Below are positions 52,668-63,700 of a stretch of 64,000 nucleotides of DNA, in pieces. The stretch is taken from contig JAKPJF010000113.1 of the NCBI GenBank assembly GCA_029554345.1, forward strand, positions 62,001-126,000, in the 5' to 3' direction. A program made the translations under genes and the position numbers. Numbering within the stretch: position 1 is the stretch's first letter; every line of letters begins with the position of its first letter. Source of the stretch: Spirochaetota bacterium. Its GTDB lineage: Bacteria; Spirochaetota; UBA4802; JAFGJZ01. The notes below the pieces were generated by a model, which did no database searches, was not told where the DNA came from, and saw only the letters and a list, made by a program, of their open reading frames with translations.

Positions 52668-52712
52668 CCCTGCTTCCGCTTATGAATGCGGCGGATGCAG
52701 GGAATCTTTTTA
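52668..52712 (+). terminator. Terminator of the efflux operon
   Basis: CCCTGC pairs with GCAGGG, and TCCGC with GCGGA inside it, followed by a run of five T. It lies 30 bases after the ATPase gene. Confidence 0.8.
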
Positions 52713-52738
52713 AAAAAAATATGATAAATATATAAGAA

Positions 52739-52759
52739 CTTCCGTATTAATTACGGAGG
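52739..52759 (+). promoter_or_regulatory. Hairpin that contains the ribosome-binding site of the next gene
   Basis: TCCGTA and TACGGA pair over a 5-base loop (TTAAT). The second arm runs into GGAGG, the ribosome-binding site for ATG 52765, so the site is partly hidden in the stem. Confidence 0.5.
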
Positions 52760-52764
52760 ACTAT

Positions 52765-53238
52765 ATGAGGCTTAGAAGCAGTATTAATATTGAATTAGTG
52801 TCTTACTTTCTGCTCGTTCGGGCTAGTAAAGCCTATAAAACTTCTGTGTCGAAATTGATTACAATGATTCTAAAAGATGCTGTTTTAAAATACGATATAA
52901 AGAAGAAGATTGTTCTCTGCCGTACCGTTAAGTATCAACCTAAAGGTTTAGTGTATAAGATAGTTCATTTTTATCTGGAAAGTGAAGAGTATGAGAGCTG
53001 TATTGATTTCAGGAAATTTGGTAAGGTTTCGGTTTCAAGTGTATTGAACGCTTGGATAAAGAAATATTTCGGGAATGACTTTAAAGAAAAAAGCAATGAG
53101 GATTTTAATACATTTTGTTTGAAATTGGATAACTATGCTCTTCAGTATAAAATTGATATTAATAGAAATGATAGAAATAACGGACTTGTGATTACTATCA
53201 AGAGGATCTGGCTGGAATTAGGAAAAATACAACAATAA
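52765..53238 (+). CDS. Protein of unknown function, possible ribbon-helix-helix-like N-terminus
   Basis: The 157-residue basic protein starts with RLRSSINIELVSYFLLVRASKAYKTSVSKLITMILKDAV, where a strand-helix-helix arrangement like DNA-binding RHH/Arc-type or DUF1564-type proteins is possible. The rest has a few charged helices and a final strand (GLVITIKRIWLELGK). No family is securely recognised. Its ribosome-binding site lies in a small hairpin, so self-regulation of translation is possible. AT-rich and alone, it may be recently gained. Confidence 0.5.
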   Translation: MRLRSSINIELVSYFLLVRASKAYKTSVSKLITMILKDAVLKYDIKKKIVLCRTVKYQPKGLVYKIVHFYLESEEYESCIDFRKFGKVSVSSVLNAWIKKYFGNDFKEKSNEDFNTFCLKLDNYALQYKIDINRNDRNNGLVITIKRIWLELGKIQQ

Positions 53239-53323
53239 CAACCAAATAATTTGAACTTTAATCTCACATAAATTATTTACAAAATAACGTATTGAATGTA
53301 TTATTCCACTTTCAGGCGGTGTT

Positions 53324-53926
53324 ATGCTTTATCCATTAGATTTATTCGGAACATGTATTTTTGCTGTTACCGGAGCTTTTTTAGGTGTTCAGAAAAAACT
53401 CGATATTTTTGGCGTTCTTGTTGTCGGGTTTGTTACTGCTGTCGGCGGGGGAACAATCAGGGATGTGCTTCTAGGTCATTCTCCGGTTTTCTGGCTAAAA
53501 GATTTCAACTATTTCATAGCTGTAATATGCGGAGTTCTTGCGGCTCTGATTATGGGGAGAAGAGTGTTGAGAATTAAACTATTTTTATCTCTTTCGGATG
53601 CTGTAGGGCTGGGAGTCTTTACAATAATCGGGATAAAGAAAGCGCTTGATGCGGATCTTCTTCCTGTTTTTTGTGTAATGATGGGAGTAACTACTTCTGT
53701 TGCAGGAGGCATGATCCGGGACATTCTTTGTACTGAAAGCCCCATGGTTTTAAGCCGTGAGATATACGCAACAGCATGTATTGCTGGTGGTTTTGCTTAT
53801 TTTATAATGAGATTCTTTTCTCTTGCTGATAACGCCGCTGTAATTTCTTCGATACTGCTAATAATAATAATTAGAATAATTTCGATAAAAATGAAACTAT
53901 CGCTCCCGAAGAGAAAAAATGCCTAA
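53324..53926 (+). CDS. TRIC-type (UPF0126) cation channel protein
   Basis: The 200-residue protein has six to seven transmembrane helices as two repeats, each with the family loop: VGFVTAVGGGTIRDVLLGHSPVFWL and VTTSVAGGMIRDILCTESPMVL. These are bacterial TRIC homologues, which form trimeric channels for monovalent cations. AGGCGG precedes the ATG. It overlaps the acetyltransferase gene by eight bases. Confidence 0.93.
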   Translation: MLYPLDLFGTCIFAVTGAFLGVQKKLDIFGVLVVGFVTAVGGGTIRDVLLGHSPVFWLKDFNYFIAVICGVLAALIMGRRVLRIKLFLSLSDAVGLGVFTIIGIKKALDADLLPVFCVMMGVTTSVAGGMIRDILCTESPMVLSREIYATACIAGGFAYFIMRFFSLADNAAVISSILLIIIIRIISIKMKLSLPKRKNA

Positions 53927-54401
53927 AGTCAGAATTATCCATTTATCATCATCTATGAAGTCTGTTGACATTATGGCAAAATGGGCGCATGAGAAATGGT
54001 TTGCCCCCCATAATATTTCATACAATGCGGTCTTGAAAGATTACCGCAAAAGATGTAATGTAAATTCTCTTCCATCTGCGTTTGTAGCAAAAGATGAAAT
54101 CAGAACTTGCGGTATGGTCTCTCTTAAACAATTCGACCTTCTTTCGCGTAAGGATTTATCTCCATGGCTTTCTTCTTTATATGTTCTTCCGGAATACAGA
54201 AATAAAGGAGTTGGATCAGCGCTCGTGAGAGTCTGCGAAAAAGAGGCTGGAAGGCTTGGGTTTAGTGAAATGTTTTTATTTGTTGATTATCGGGATTCCG
54301 CTCATCTCGAAAAATACTATTCATCATTGGGATGGATAGGGTATTCGGATGAAGTTGACAGTTTTGGTCATTCAGTAAAAGTTATGCGTAAAAAGCTCTA
54401 A
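53919..54401 (+). CDS. GNAT-family N-acetyltransferase
   Basis: The protein (160 residues) has the GNAT core: SSLYVLPEYRNKGVGSALVRVCEKEAGRLGFSEMFLFVD, with the CoA-binding R-x-x-G-x-G/A and the Tyr in EKYYSSLGW. The N-terminus (WAHEKWFAPHNIS) suggests the acetyltransferase_1 group. Substrate unknown. Co-translated with the TRIC gene. Confidence 0.9.
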   Translation: MPKVRIIHLSSSMKSVDIMAKWAHEKWFAPHNISYNAVLKDYRKRCNVNSLPSAFVAKDEIRTCGMVSLKQFDLLSRKDLSPWLSSLYVLPEYRNKGVGSALVRVCEKEAGRLGFSEMFLFVDYRDSAHLEKYYSSLGWIGYSDEVDSFGHSVKVMRKKL

Positions 54402-54458
54402 AATATGCTTGAATCATTCTCTTTAGGCTTTAAAATGCGCTAATCAAGGGTGGAATAA

Positions 54459-57242
54459 ATGGAAAAAGATGTAGCGGATAGGTCCGTTAATAAATGGCAG
54501 AAACCGTCGCGTAAAAAGCGTATATTTAAAATCTTGATCATTGCCCCGTTTTCAATTGCGGCTTTTATATTTGTTGTATTGACTATAGCCGTGCTCTTTT
54601 TGTCTGATAAACGGGTTGAGCGTTTAGCCGAAAAATATTACCCGGAATATATGAATGGGCGGCTTGAACTCGATGTCAAACATTTCAATCTTATTTCCGG
54701 CTTTGATATAAAGGATATTGTTATTTATAATCCGGAACCTTTCAAAGGAGAAATGATCCGTATTGACAGGTTAGTTTTTGATTATTCGCTCTTTCAGATT
54801 CTTACAGGAAATATCCGCTTTAACGAAATAGGAATATACTCCCCTAAAATAAATCTCATCCAGGAAAAAGGTGTTTGGAATTTCGAAAAACTTGCTAAAG
54901 CGTCAGAAAAAAAAGAAGAACCGGTTGAAGAAAAATCAGGAGAGCCTTCTAAAGAAATTAATCTTCCGATAAGTATTGAATTTTTTCTTAGATTTATTCT
55001 CAAAGATTTATCCATTGATGTTGATGCTGATGAATTTAAAACATCACTTAGTGATTTCAGTTTTACGACGGATATTTATGTTCCCCCGGTAAAAAAAATT
55101 CCGCTTGGAATTTCTGCTGTTAAACTTGTTGAAACCTTATCCGTAAATATTAATCCTGCAGAAAAACTGAATCTGAGTTTCTCGTCAAAAGAGGCAGAGG
55201 TAAAACCGCCTCTGATTTTATTTCTTGAACTTAATCTAGTTAACAAAGACGGGGAGAAAGCTTTTGAATCTCGTTTTAAAGCAGGAACTTATAATTCTCC
55301 TGTGCGCTTTCAGCGTTCTCATCTCGGACCTTTGGATTTTCTGATAAGCTATGATGTATTCCTTGATCCGATAAATGATTTTCTGCGACTCAATTCCTTT
55401 GATGTCAAGTTCAAAGATGATAAGTGGATTTCTCTAGGCGGAACAGTTTCGAGCATGTCAAAGAATCAGAATATCGATATCCGTATGAAAGAAAGCAGAA
55501 TTGATCTATCAAAACTTTACCCCTACTACGTAACTTTAACAAAGGACAGTTCAATTAAATTCGGCGGCAGACTCTCATTGTTTCCGCTTTATGTTGCCGG
55601 TAATGCTTCAAATGTAAGATTAAACGGTAATTTTAGATTCAACGATTTTCTTTTTCGTCAAACTGCACTGGAGCTTAAAGCGGATTCTCTGGACATTGCC
55701 TATGATGTCCGCAAAAAGGGAAGTGAGGCTGATATTTCATTAGAAGTAAATCTTTTTCCGTTTTTTTTCCGTCTTGATAAAAGTTGGTCATCCAGAAATT
55801 CTTTTCAGCTTGCGGCGGACATCAGCACCTATTCTGATTTTTCCCGTTTCATAATTAACAATTTTTCTGCGAAATATTCATCTTCACCCAAATCTGCAAA
55901 TGCTCTATTCCTTTCAGCTAAAGGAAAAGCCTCTATTGCTTCCGGGACAGAAGCTGATATTGAAATTCAACCGCTTGAACTTAATGTACCTGAGCTTGCA
56001 GCTCTTCTTCCTATGTCGATTTCTGAATCTTTAAATTCTGTTCCGCTGAAAAAAAGTGTGAAAGCAGATCTCACCATATCATTTTCTCAGAAAGATAAAA
56101 TATCAGCTGCACTTAAGTCTCTTTTTGTAATTCCTGATTATGAAGTAAAAGATCTTGCCCTTGATGTATCACTGACTCAAGACGCCAGAAAGAATCGTAT
56201 TGACCTTCACCGGTTTTCGATTGGAAGCCGTGAGTTCGGTGTACTTCTTAAAGCAGACGGGATGTTGGAGCAGAAAAATTCACCTTTATCTGATTCGGAT
56301 ATTAAGATTTCACTTACTGCTGAAAGCGGAAAGAAAAAAGTTAAAAAGGACAATATGTCTCTATGGGGTTCCCTTTATCTTAATGCGAGGATGAAAGGAG
56401 GGCTTGAAAATGGAAAGGCTTCCGGTGAGATCAAAATAAAGAATTTCAATTTTGAGGATTCTTTAAGTCAGCTTTCCGTAAATTCTCTAAACCTTGATTT
56501 TCCTTTCGATTATGATCTCAAATCCAAATATGACGGTACTTCAAGAATTGCTGTTGATAAGAGCAGGCTCCTTGATAACACCGGCTTTAAAGAAAAAGAT
56601 AATTTCAAAATCGGCTCCTTAAAAATAAAGCATCCTTCCCGCCCCGAACAGTTTGAATTGATTAAGGATTTATCTGCCTCCATGCGTTTTAAAGAAAATG
56701 TGTTCAGCATTACTTCTTTGAAGGCTTTTCTTATGAATGGCATAATTTCATCTGATGAAATTATGTTTTATCTTGCTGACATGCAGACAAAAAATATGGA
56801 ATATCGTGTTTCGCTGAATGCAAACAATATTGATATTTCACAGCTGGATAGAATCTCTTCATCTCGAAATACAAAAGCAGAAATTTCTCTTAATGCTGAT
56901 ATTTCAGGACGTGGTGTTGATTTCTCGGGAGATCTTCCTGAGATAAACGGTTTTATGAACATTTATAAGATTCAGGATAAATTTGCAAACAGACTGATGA
57001 AAGGTCTCTCTGAAGAGAAGGGTGAATCAAAACTTGGAGTTACGCAGAAAGTTGTTGATCATCTTAATCTTCCTTCAGGTTTCTATTTTAATATCGACAG
57101 CGGCAATGTTTATGCAACCGTTACATTAAAGCGAAAAGCTCTAGGTTATTTCACTTTTCATATTGAAGACGACAAAATTCAATATGACAGAATTCCGATA
57201 AAAGAATATCTCGGAAAAATCAGAAAGGATGAGGTTAATTAA
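54459..57242 (+). CDS. AsmA/YdbH-type protein
   Basis: This 927-residue protein has one N-terminal transmembrane helix (about 23-50) and then a very long beta-rich periplasmic body with the AsmA start LELDVKHFNLISGFDIKDIVIYNP and IRFNEIGIYSPKINLIQEKG, typical of the AsmA/TamB/YdbH family of proteins that bridge the two membranes for phospholipid transport. The C-terminus (YFTFHIEDDKIQYDRIPIKEYLG) resembles the YdbH end. It is followed without gap by a YnbE/YdbL-like lipoprotein gene, the partner set of E. coli YdbH. Confidence 0.8.
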   Translation: MEKDVADRSVNKWQKPSRKKRIFKILIIAPFSIAAFIFVVLTIAVLFLSDKRVERLAEKYYPEYMNGRLELDVKHFNLISGFDIKDIVIYNPEPFKGEMIRIDRLVFDYSLFQILTGNIRFNEIGIYSPKINLIQEKGVWNFEKLAKASEKKEEPVEEKSGEPSKEINLPISIEFFLRFILKDLSIDVDADEFKTSLSDFSFTTDIYVPPVKKIPLGISAVKLVETLSVNINPAEKLNLSFSSKEAEVKPPLILFLELNLVNKDGEKAFESRFKAGTYNSPVRFQRSHLGPLDFLISYDVFLDPINDFLRLNSFDVKFKDDKWISLGGTVSSMSKNQNIDIRMKESRIDLSKLYPYYVTLTKDSSIKFGGRLSLFPLYVAGNASNVRLNGNFRFNDFLFRQTALELKADSLDIAYDVRKKGSEADISLEVNLFPFFFRLDKSWSSRNSFQLAADISTYSDFSRFIINNFSAKYSSSPKSANALFLSAKGKASIASGTEADIEIQPLELNVPELAALLPMSISESLNSVPLKKSVKADLTISFSQKDKISAALKSLFVIPDYEVKDLALDVSLTQDARKNRIDLHRFSIGSREFGVLLKADGMLEQKNSPLSDSDIKISLTAESGKKKVKKDNMSLWGSLYLNARMKGGLENGKASGEIKIKNFNFEDSLSQLSVNSLNLDFPFDYDLKSKYDGTSRIAVDKSRLLDNTGFKEKDNFKIGSLKIKHPSRPEQFELIKDLSASMRFKENVFSITSLKAFLMNGIISSDEIMFYLADMQTKNMEYRVSLNANNIDISQLDRISSSRNTKAEISLNADISGRGVDFSGDLPEINGFMNIYKIQDKFANRLMKGLSEEKGESKLGVTQKVVDHLNLPSGFYFNIDSGNVYATVTLKRKALGYFTFHIEDDKIQYDRIPIKEYLGKIRKDEVN

Positions 57243-57779
57243 ATGAAATATTTATTTATAACGATTATGTTTGCATGTTCGTGCGTGATTATTCCTCCGA
57301 AGATTGAGCTTACCGGAGAAAAAACAATGATAGAGCGTCAGATAGCCGGAGATTATCGTGAACTTGAAGATGATGCTTGGGTAGTTTCGAGTGCGCGTAC
57401 GAATGTTCAGAAGGAAAAAAGCGGAACCGCTGTTTCTTTTTCTGATGAAGAGATTTTGTCGGCGCAGAATATCCGGAGCATGAATGAAGAAAGAATAAGA
57501 AGATACAAGGATGAATCGGCAATAGGTGAAGGCCGTGATGGGAATCTGAAGTATAGAACAATAAGTGTTTACGAGAAAGATTCACGGAAGAAGACGGAAC
57601 TTCTTTCAATTATTGAAACAGAGAATAATGCCAGAAAAAAAATAATTCTGTATTATGCAGCTAAATCAAAAAAAAGTGAAAATGAAGAGCGCATTAGTTT
57701 TGCGGCTGAACAGAGAGATAAAGCTAGAAAAGGTGATGTGATTGAAACTGCTGACGGGAAATGGGTAACAAAAAAATGA
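57243..57779 (+). CDS. YnbE/YdbL-like lipoprotein (DUF1318-type)
   Basis: This 178-residue protein begins with a lipoprotein-like signal (LFITIMFACSC), then PPKIELTGEKTMIERQI, similar to the start of YnbE lipoproteins. The C-terminal part (ENNARKKIIL ... QRDKARKGDVIETADGKWVTKK) resembles the DUF1318/YdbL ending. It may thus combine the roles of YnbE and YdbL, the partners of YdbH. The assignment is by motif memory, not by search. It lies between the AsmA gene and the giant gene, overlapping the latter by four bases. Confidence 0.65.
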   Translation: MKYLFITIMFACSCVIIPPKIELTGEKTMIERQIAGDYRELEDDAWVVSSARTNVQKEKSGTAVSFSDEEILSAQNIRSMNEERIRRYKDESAIGEGRDGNLKYRTISVYEKDSRKKTELLSIIETENNARKKIILYYAAKSKKSENEERISFAAEQRDKARKGDVIETADGKWVTKK

Positions 57780-60700
57780 AAAATGTTTTTTATTTTCTGA
57801 TTGCTTTCGTAATTGCCGTGCAGAGTCTCTATTCGGCTGAAAAAAAAGAAGTAGCTCTCAAATATAATCTGATGCTTAAGGATGCCTTTGACGAAAAAGG
57901 TTCCGGACGTGTTATTCCTCTTGCTTTTGAAAAATCAGTTGAGACAGACGGAAGCCTTTCTGCGGATGGAAATTTTCTTGTTTATTCGTCCGATAAAGAG
58001 AACGGAAATTATGATATTTATCTCCGTTCGATGACTGGTATTTCTACCGTCCGGTTGACCACACATGCTTCAAAAGATTTTTCATGCAGTCTTTCTCCTG
58101 ATTCGCGATCTATAGTTTTTGTGTCTGATCGTGAAGATCCGGCTGGCGATATATTTTATGCTTCGCTGGATCTTAATTCAGTCATGAATTCCTCTTCGAC
58201 AGGGATTCTTGATAGAAATATAATTAATCTGACATCAATGGCAGATCAAAACAAAATTCTCCGAATGATTAAGGATTCAGATCCGGTATGGTCTCCTGAC
58301 TCAAAAACAATCGCTTTTTCCTCAGCCCGTGACGGTGAAGAAAATATTTATTTAATGAATCCCCGTGACGGTTCTATTAAGAAAATGACTGATAAGGGAG
58401 GAATTTATCCTTCTTTTTCATCCGATGGCAAAAAATTAACATTTGTTTCTTACCGCGAAAATCGTATGGGTGATATATATATACTTGATTTAACAACAGG
58501 GAAAGAAGTCCCGCTTGTAAAAGGAAATGATATCAAGCTGTATCCTGTATTTGCTTCAAACAACAAGGATATTATTTATACCTCAATATCTTCTGATACA
58601 AACGGCGATAAACAAATTAATTTAAAAGATAAATCAGATATATATTATAGAGATGTTTTATTAGATAAATCTTTTCGAATGACTTATTCTAAGGGATCTT
58701 CTTTTAAAGCTAGATTTTTCCCTTCATATACTCTTAAATATTTCAGCAGCGAAGAAAAAGTGTTTAACGGAGTTATTGTTTATTCGGAACAGAATGGATC
58801 AAATATTAATATCAATATGCTTCCGGAATTCGGTGAAATACCAAGAAGGAGAAATGCAAAGGATCAGTATGATCTTGCCTTGACATATTCAGACGATACT
58901 GACGGTGAATTTTACTTTGATTATCTGATGAGAGTATACTTTTTTCATTTTAATTCTACTGGCGAAAAGAATAAACCTTTTATAATTAGATCTCTCGCTG
59001 CTGCAATGCGTTATGCCGCTGAAGAAAAACTACCTCATTCGTCTGATGCGGAAGTCATTATGAAAAAAATATCACAGAATGACAAGTATGCAGAACTTCT
59101 TCTTATTTTGCTTTCAGGAAAACCTGACACTGCAGTTCAAAGAGTTTCAGAGGCAGGAGAAAGTTCTTCGATGCTTTTGGAAGATATAGCTGATTATTAT
59201 TCTTCGATGGATCCTCGTAAGGCTATGTATTATTATAAAAAAATAATCAGCGATGAGCCTAAGTATCAGACAATATCTGCTGTTTATTATAAGTATTCTC
59301 TCAGTTTACGTAAAGCTGAACCAGTTATCACCGATATTCCTTCTGAACTAGAGTACGTATTTATTGAGGGGTCTTCCTCGCTACAGGAAAAAGCATCTGA
59401 ACTTTTAACTTCTTTTTATACTGCGGATTATGAGAAAAGTGCAGCTAATCTGACACGATTAATTGAATCTTATAAAAATGCGATTGAGTCAAAAAAATAT
59501 GACGGCAGAAAATTGAATGGGGCAAAAATTCTTTTGTCGTCTTTATATTATGCGCGGGGTTTTGTTTATTATAGTCAAAAAAAAGAAAAAGAATCAGCCG
59601 ATGATCTGAAAATGGCTATGGAAGGTATTCGAAAGACTTTTTCCTTATATTATAAGTGCAATATTCTACTTTCTCGTATAAATTCCGCTAATCCTGAAAA
59701 TGAAGAAAAATATATTCATTCCGCATTGTCTAATTATCTGCCTCGTTGGAAAATTCAGGATGTTAACGATACTGCGGAGAAGCTTCTTTCTTATTATGAG
59801 AAGATAGGTTTTGATTATGAGAATCATGGAAAATATAATTCTGCAGCGGATATTTATTTTAAATCAATTTCATTAATTTCTTATTTGTATCAGCGCGGAA
59901 AATTTAATGATCTTTACGACAAATATGCTCCAAGAGCGCATGTTCTTTATATTGATGCAAAAAGTGCGGATAAGACATCATCAAAATCAGCTTTGAGTGA
60001 TCTTGAAAAAGATTATCTGAAGAATCTTAACATTGCAAGAATGGACTTTGATAAAGCATACATATATGCGCTTGCTTACGTATACAGCAAAAAAGCGCTT
60101 GGGGATTCATCCGACAGTGTTAAATCCAATCCGGAGATATTTGCAGAAAATTTTAAAAAGGCTATTGAGCAGACGGATTGGGCTCTTTTTATGGATGATA
60201 CGTTTTCAGATGCGTATCTTTTGAAGGGATGGATTTTTCAATACATAGATCTTCTTCGGGCAGATGAATCTGATGGAAATTTTAATGCAGTAAAAACAGC
60301 GGATAAATATTTCGATAAATATCTTTTTGAAAAAGCAAGAGCTCTCTATCTAAAAGCTATCAGTGTTAACAACGAAAAGATTAATCCCGATAAAGAAGGC
60401 AATCTTTATCTTAATTTGGGCAATGTGAATTTTCTGTTGATGAACTACTCGGAAGCACTTTCTTCATATAAATCTGCTCAGATTTATAAAAAAAATTACG
60501 GTTCGAAGATTGAAGAAGCGGTATTTCTGTTTCATTTGAGTTATTGCTACTGGCAGAATGGGGATTTCGTCAAAGCTAAAGACGAAATGAACAAAGTATA
60601 TTCTATTTATAGAAGTCTTATTACATCAAGAAATAGAAAAGATTATGCTTTTCAGTTATACCATATCTATAAGTATTTTGCCTTGTTTGAGCGGATGGAT

Positions 60701-63700
60701 GGAAATTATTCAGAAGCAGAAAAATGGTATTTGCGAATGGCAGATCACTCTCGTAAATACGGAATAAAAAGTGATGAGGTCCGGTTGTATCAGGAAATAG
60801 CATACTGCCGTGAGTCACTAGGAGATTATGACGGTGCGATTTCATACCTGAAAAAAACCGAAGACATTATTTCGGACGATGAAGATTCTGAGAAAAAATA
60901 TTATCTGAAACTTAAGGCATTTTATATATTCGGGCCGTTTCCTGTTTGGAATCTCGGCGGGGATACTGCAGTAATTGGTTCAGCGAGAATATCAGGTGAA
61001 TTAAATAAAAAACAAAAAAGCCTTCTCAATTTATCTATGATTGAAAATATTAATTATAAATCAGGTGATTTGGAAAAAGCTGCTGAATATTTAAAGAAGA
61101 AAATAGAAGTAGCCGAGAAAGAGAAATCAGTTTTTTATAACAATGTTGTATTTTCATCATATAACAATCTGGGTGAAATATATTTTAAACTTAAAAAATA
61201 TTCTGATTCTGAAAAGTATTTCAGCCTCGCATGGAGTGAAGGCGAGAAAAAAGAAAATTCTGAAGTGGTTTTTTCTGCCGTCAAAAATCTGACTGAACTA
61301 TATTGTTTTCTCGCTGAAAAGAACATGAAAAAGCCGGAGGAAATAGACTCGCTTTTAGTAAAAATATTAGAATACCGATCACTCTATGAATCGAATCGTT
61401 TTGCTTCAGAATATGAAACTCTTGAAAAAAATGCCGAACGTGACAACCGAAAGATAAGCAAGCAGGAAGTTGAAGTTCTTAAAACTAAAATTGCACAGGA
61501 AGCCAAAACTGTTTATTTGGAAATCGATATTTCCTCTGCTTTGTTGAACATGGCAAAACAAGAGATGCTTTTATCACGCGGAGAAGCTGTTGATAGAAGC
61601 ATTTATCAGAAAGCTTCAGCTCTTATGGAAACCCGTCTATTGGATCAGAATGTATCAAAATCATTACGGGCTCGATTGCTTATAAATCTTTCTATTTGTT
61701 ATGACCGGATAGATCTTCCGGTAAAGGCATATTCTACTCTTGGAAGTGCTCAGGCAGTTATCGAATCAGAACTCCTTTATAAACTTATTCCTTCTTTTCA
61801 TTTATCTCTATCTTCGTTTTTGAAGCGAAGACATGATTCTGTTCATCTTCCTGCGTCTTCTTATCTTGATGCATCAAAATCCGGGATAATGCTTATCGAA
61901 AAATTTCCACAGCTTTTTGCTTCATATTCGGAAAAAGTGGAAGATCTATACCGGAATTATGCCTGCGATCTTGCTGATGCAGGTTTGATTAATGATTCAT
62001 TTGGCGTTCTTGAAAGACTTGCTTCTTTCAAAAAAACTGCTAGAGTTTTCAATTATTCTCCTGAATTTTCTGATGATAAATATAATTCAAAACTTAATTA
62101 TATCAAAAACTGTTATGTCGATTATAATAAATGTGTTTCTCGTATAGGTCTTGATCCGGTAGTGAACAAGGAGCTTCTAAAAAAAGCTTCAGAAATATCC
62201 GAAAAAGCAGGTAGAACAGCGCAGTCTGACCCGGATATATCTCAATATTTTGCTGTTGAAAAGTATTCTGCTAAAAAAATAAAAAAACCTTTTTACATTT
62301 ATATGAAAGATAATGGAAAAATGCGGTCTTGGCGGATAGAGGATGGAAAAATATCAACAGCTGTTTCGGATGAGTCTAATTTTACAATAGATATTTCAGA
62401 TTCATATGTTATGATAAATGACGAATCGCTTTCTTTGAATTTACCTGAAGCTGTTTATGTTTCTTCATTTTCTGATATACTCCGATTGCCGGATTATAAT
62501 GATTATAATTCGATTAATCCATCAAGAAAGAAATCTCTTTTGTTGGAAGACGGCAATTTACTGAAAATCAGCCGTAATCTTTTTTCAGAAAAATATTTTC
62601 CTGTTAAAATAAAAGTTAAATCAGATTCTTTAACATCCGATGAGATTTTGCTTCTTGCTGATTCTATGATATATGCCGGAGTATCAGAATCTGTTGTTTC
62701 TTCAAATAGATTATCATATCTTATTGGAAAAAATAGGGAAAAGATATCCACAGGCAGTATTTTCTCAAGTGAATTATTTGAAAAAACAATTGATTCAGGT
62801 GACTTGCGTAGCGCAAAAAAGATAGCTAATTCATTTATAAAAAGTTTTGAAGCGAAAGATTATTATATAAAGTATTTAAATTCTAGAATTATGGAATATG
62901 ATGGATACTATAAGAAGGCGCTTGATGAATTTCCTTTTAATGAAATTTCAGAATACGGAAGAGACGGACGTATCGTATCTTTTGGATTATTCCTTCTTCT
63001 TAAAAACGGTGATATTAAAAGGGCATCTGATTACTTGAAGCTCAATGCTGAACTTCTTCAGCAAAAGGGTGATTATGCAGTATATAGCGGAATAATTTCC
63101 GATTCTTTAAATATTCCTTCTGCAAAGGATTATTTTGTAAATGAAGCTAAGCTTTATTCTCTTTTGAATTCATTTTTGATAATGAACAACCGTAAAACCC
63201 TTCCTATTAAATCAATTACTGCTCTTGGCTATAAGGACCAAGCAATTAATACAGCTTCAGTTGATGGACAAAAAGAGCGTATCGATAAATACGGTGAAGC
63301 TGTATGGTATTTTGTAAAATTGAAGAATGAACTGGGATCGGGGACCAAATCTGATTTGTCTGCATTGCTCGGAAAAATTAAAACTGCAAAATTTATATCT
63401 GATGAGAGTATAGATGTCAATGTCTGCTGTTTCACTGCCGGTAATGCTGCAGAATTGATCGGAGAATACGGTATTGCTGCGGATATTTACTCTAAAATTC
63501 GTTTGCCATTTATTGCGGAAAAAGAAAGAGCTCTTGTGAAAAGAGCTGCTCTTCTGACATATCTCGGAAAATATAATGAATCTGAAAGCATAATAAAGTC
63601 ATTTCCGGAGATGAAGCCTGAAATTAAAATTATTTCTGCTGAAAATGCGGTTTTTGCAGGATTGAATAATTCTGATGCCGTAATTGAAGAAGCAAGGATT

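Noticed and set aside
60033-60224. Short open frames on both strands inside 57.8-64 kb
   Set aside because: All lie within the long open frame from 57776, which has consistent signal peptide, propeller and TPR-like sequence.
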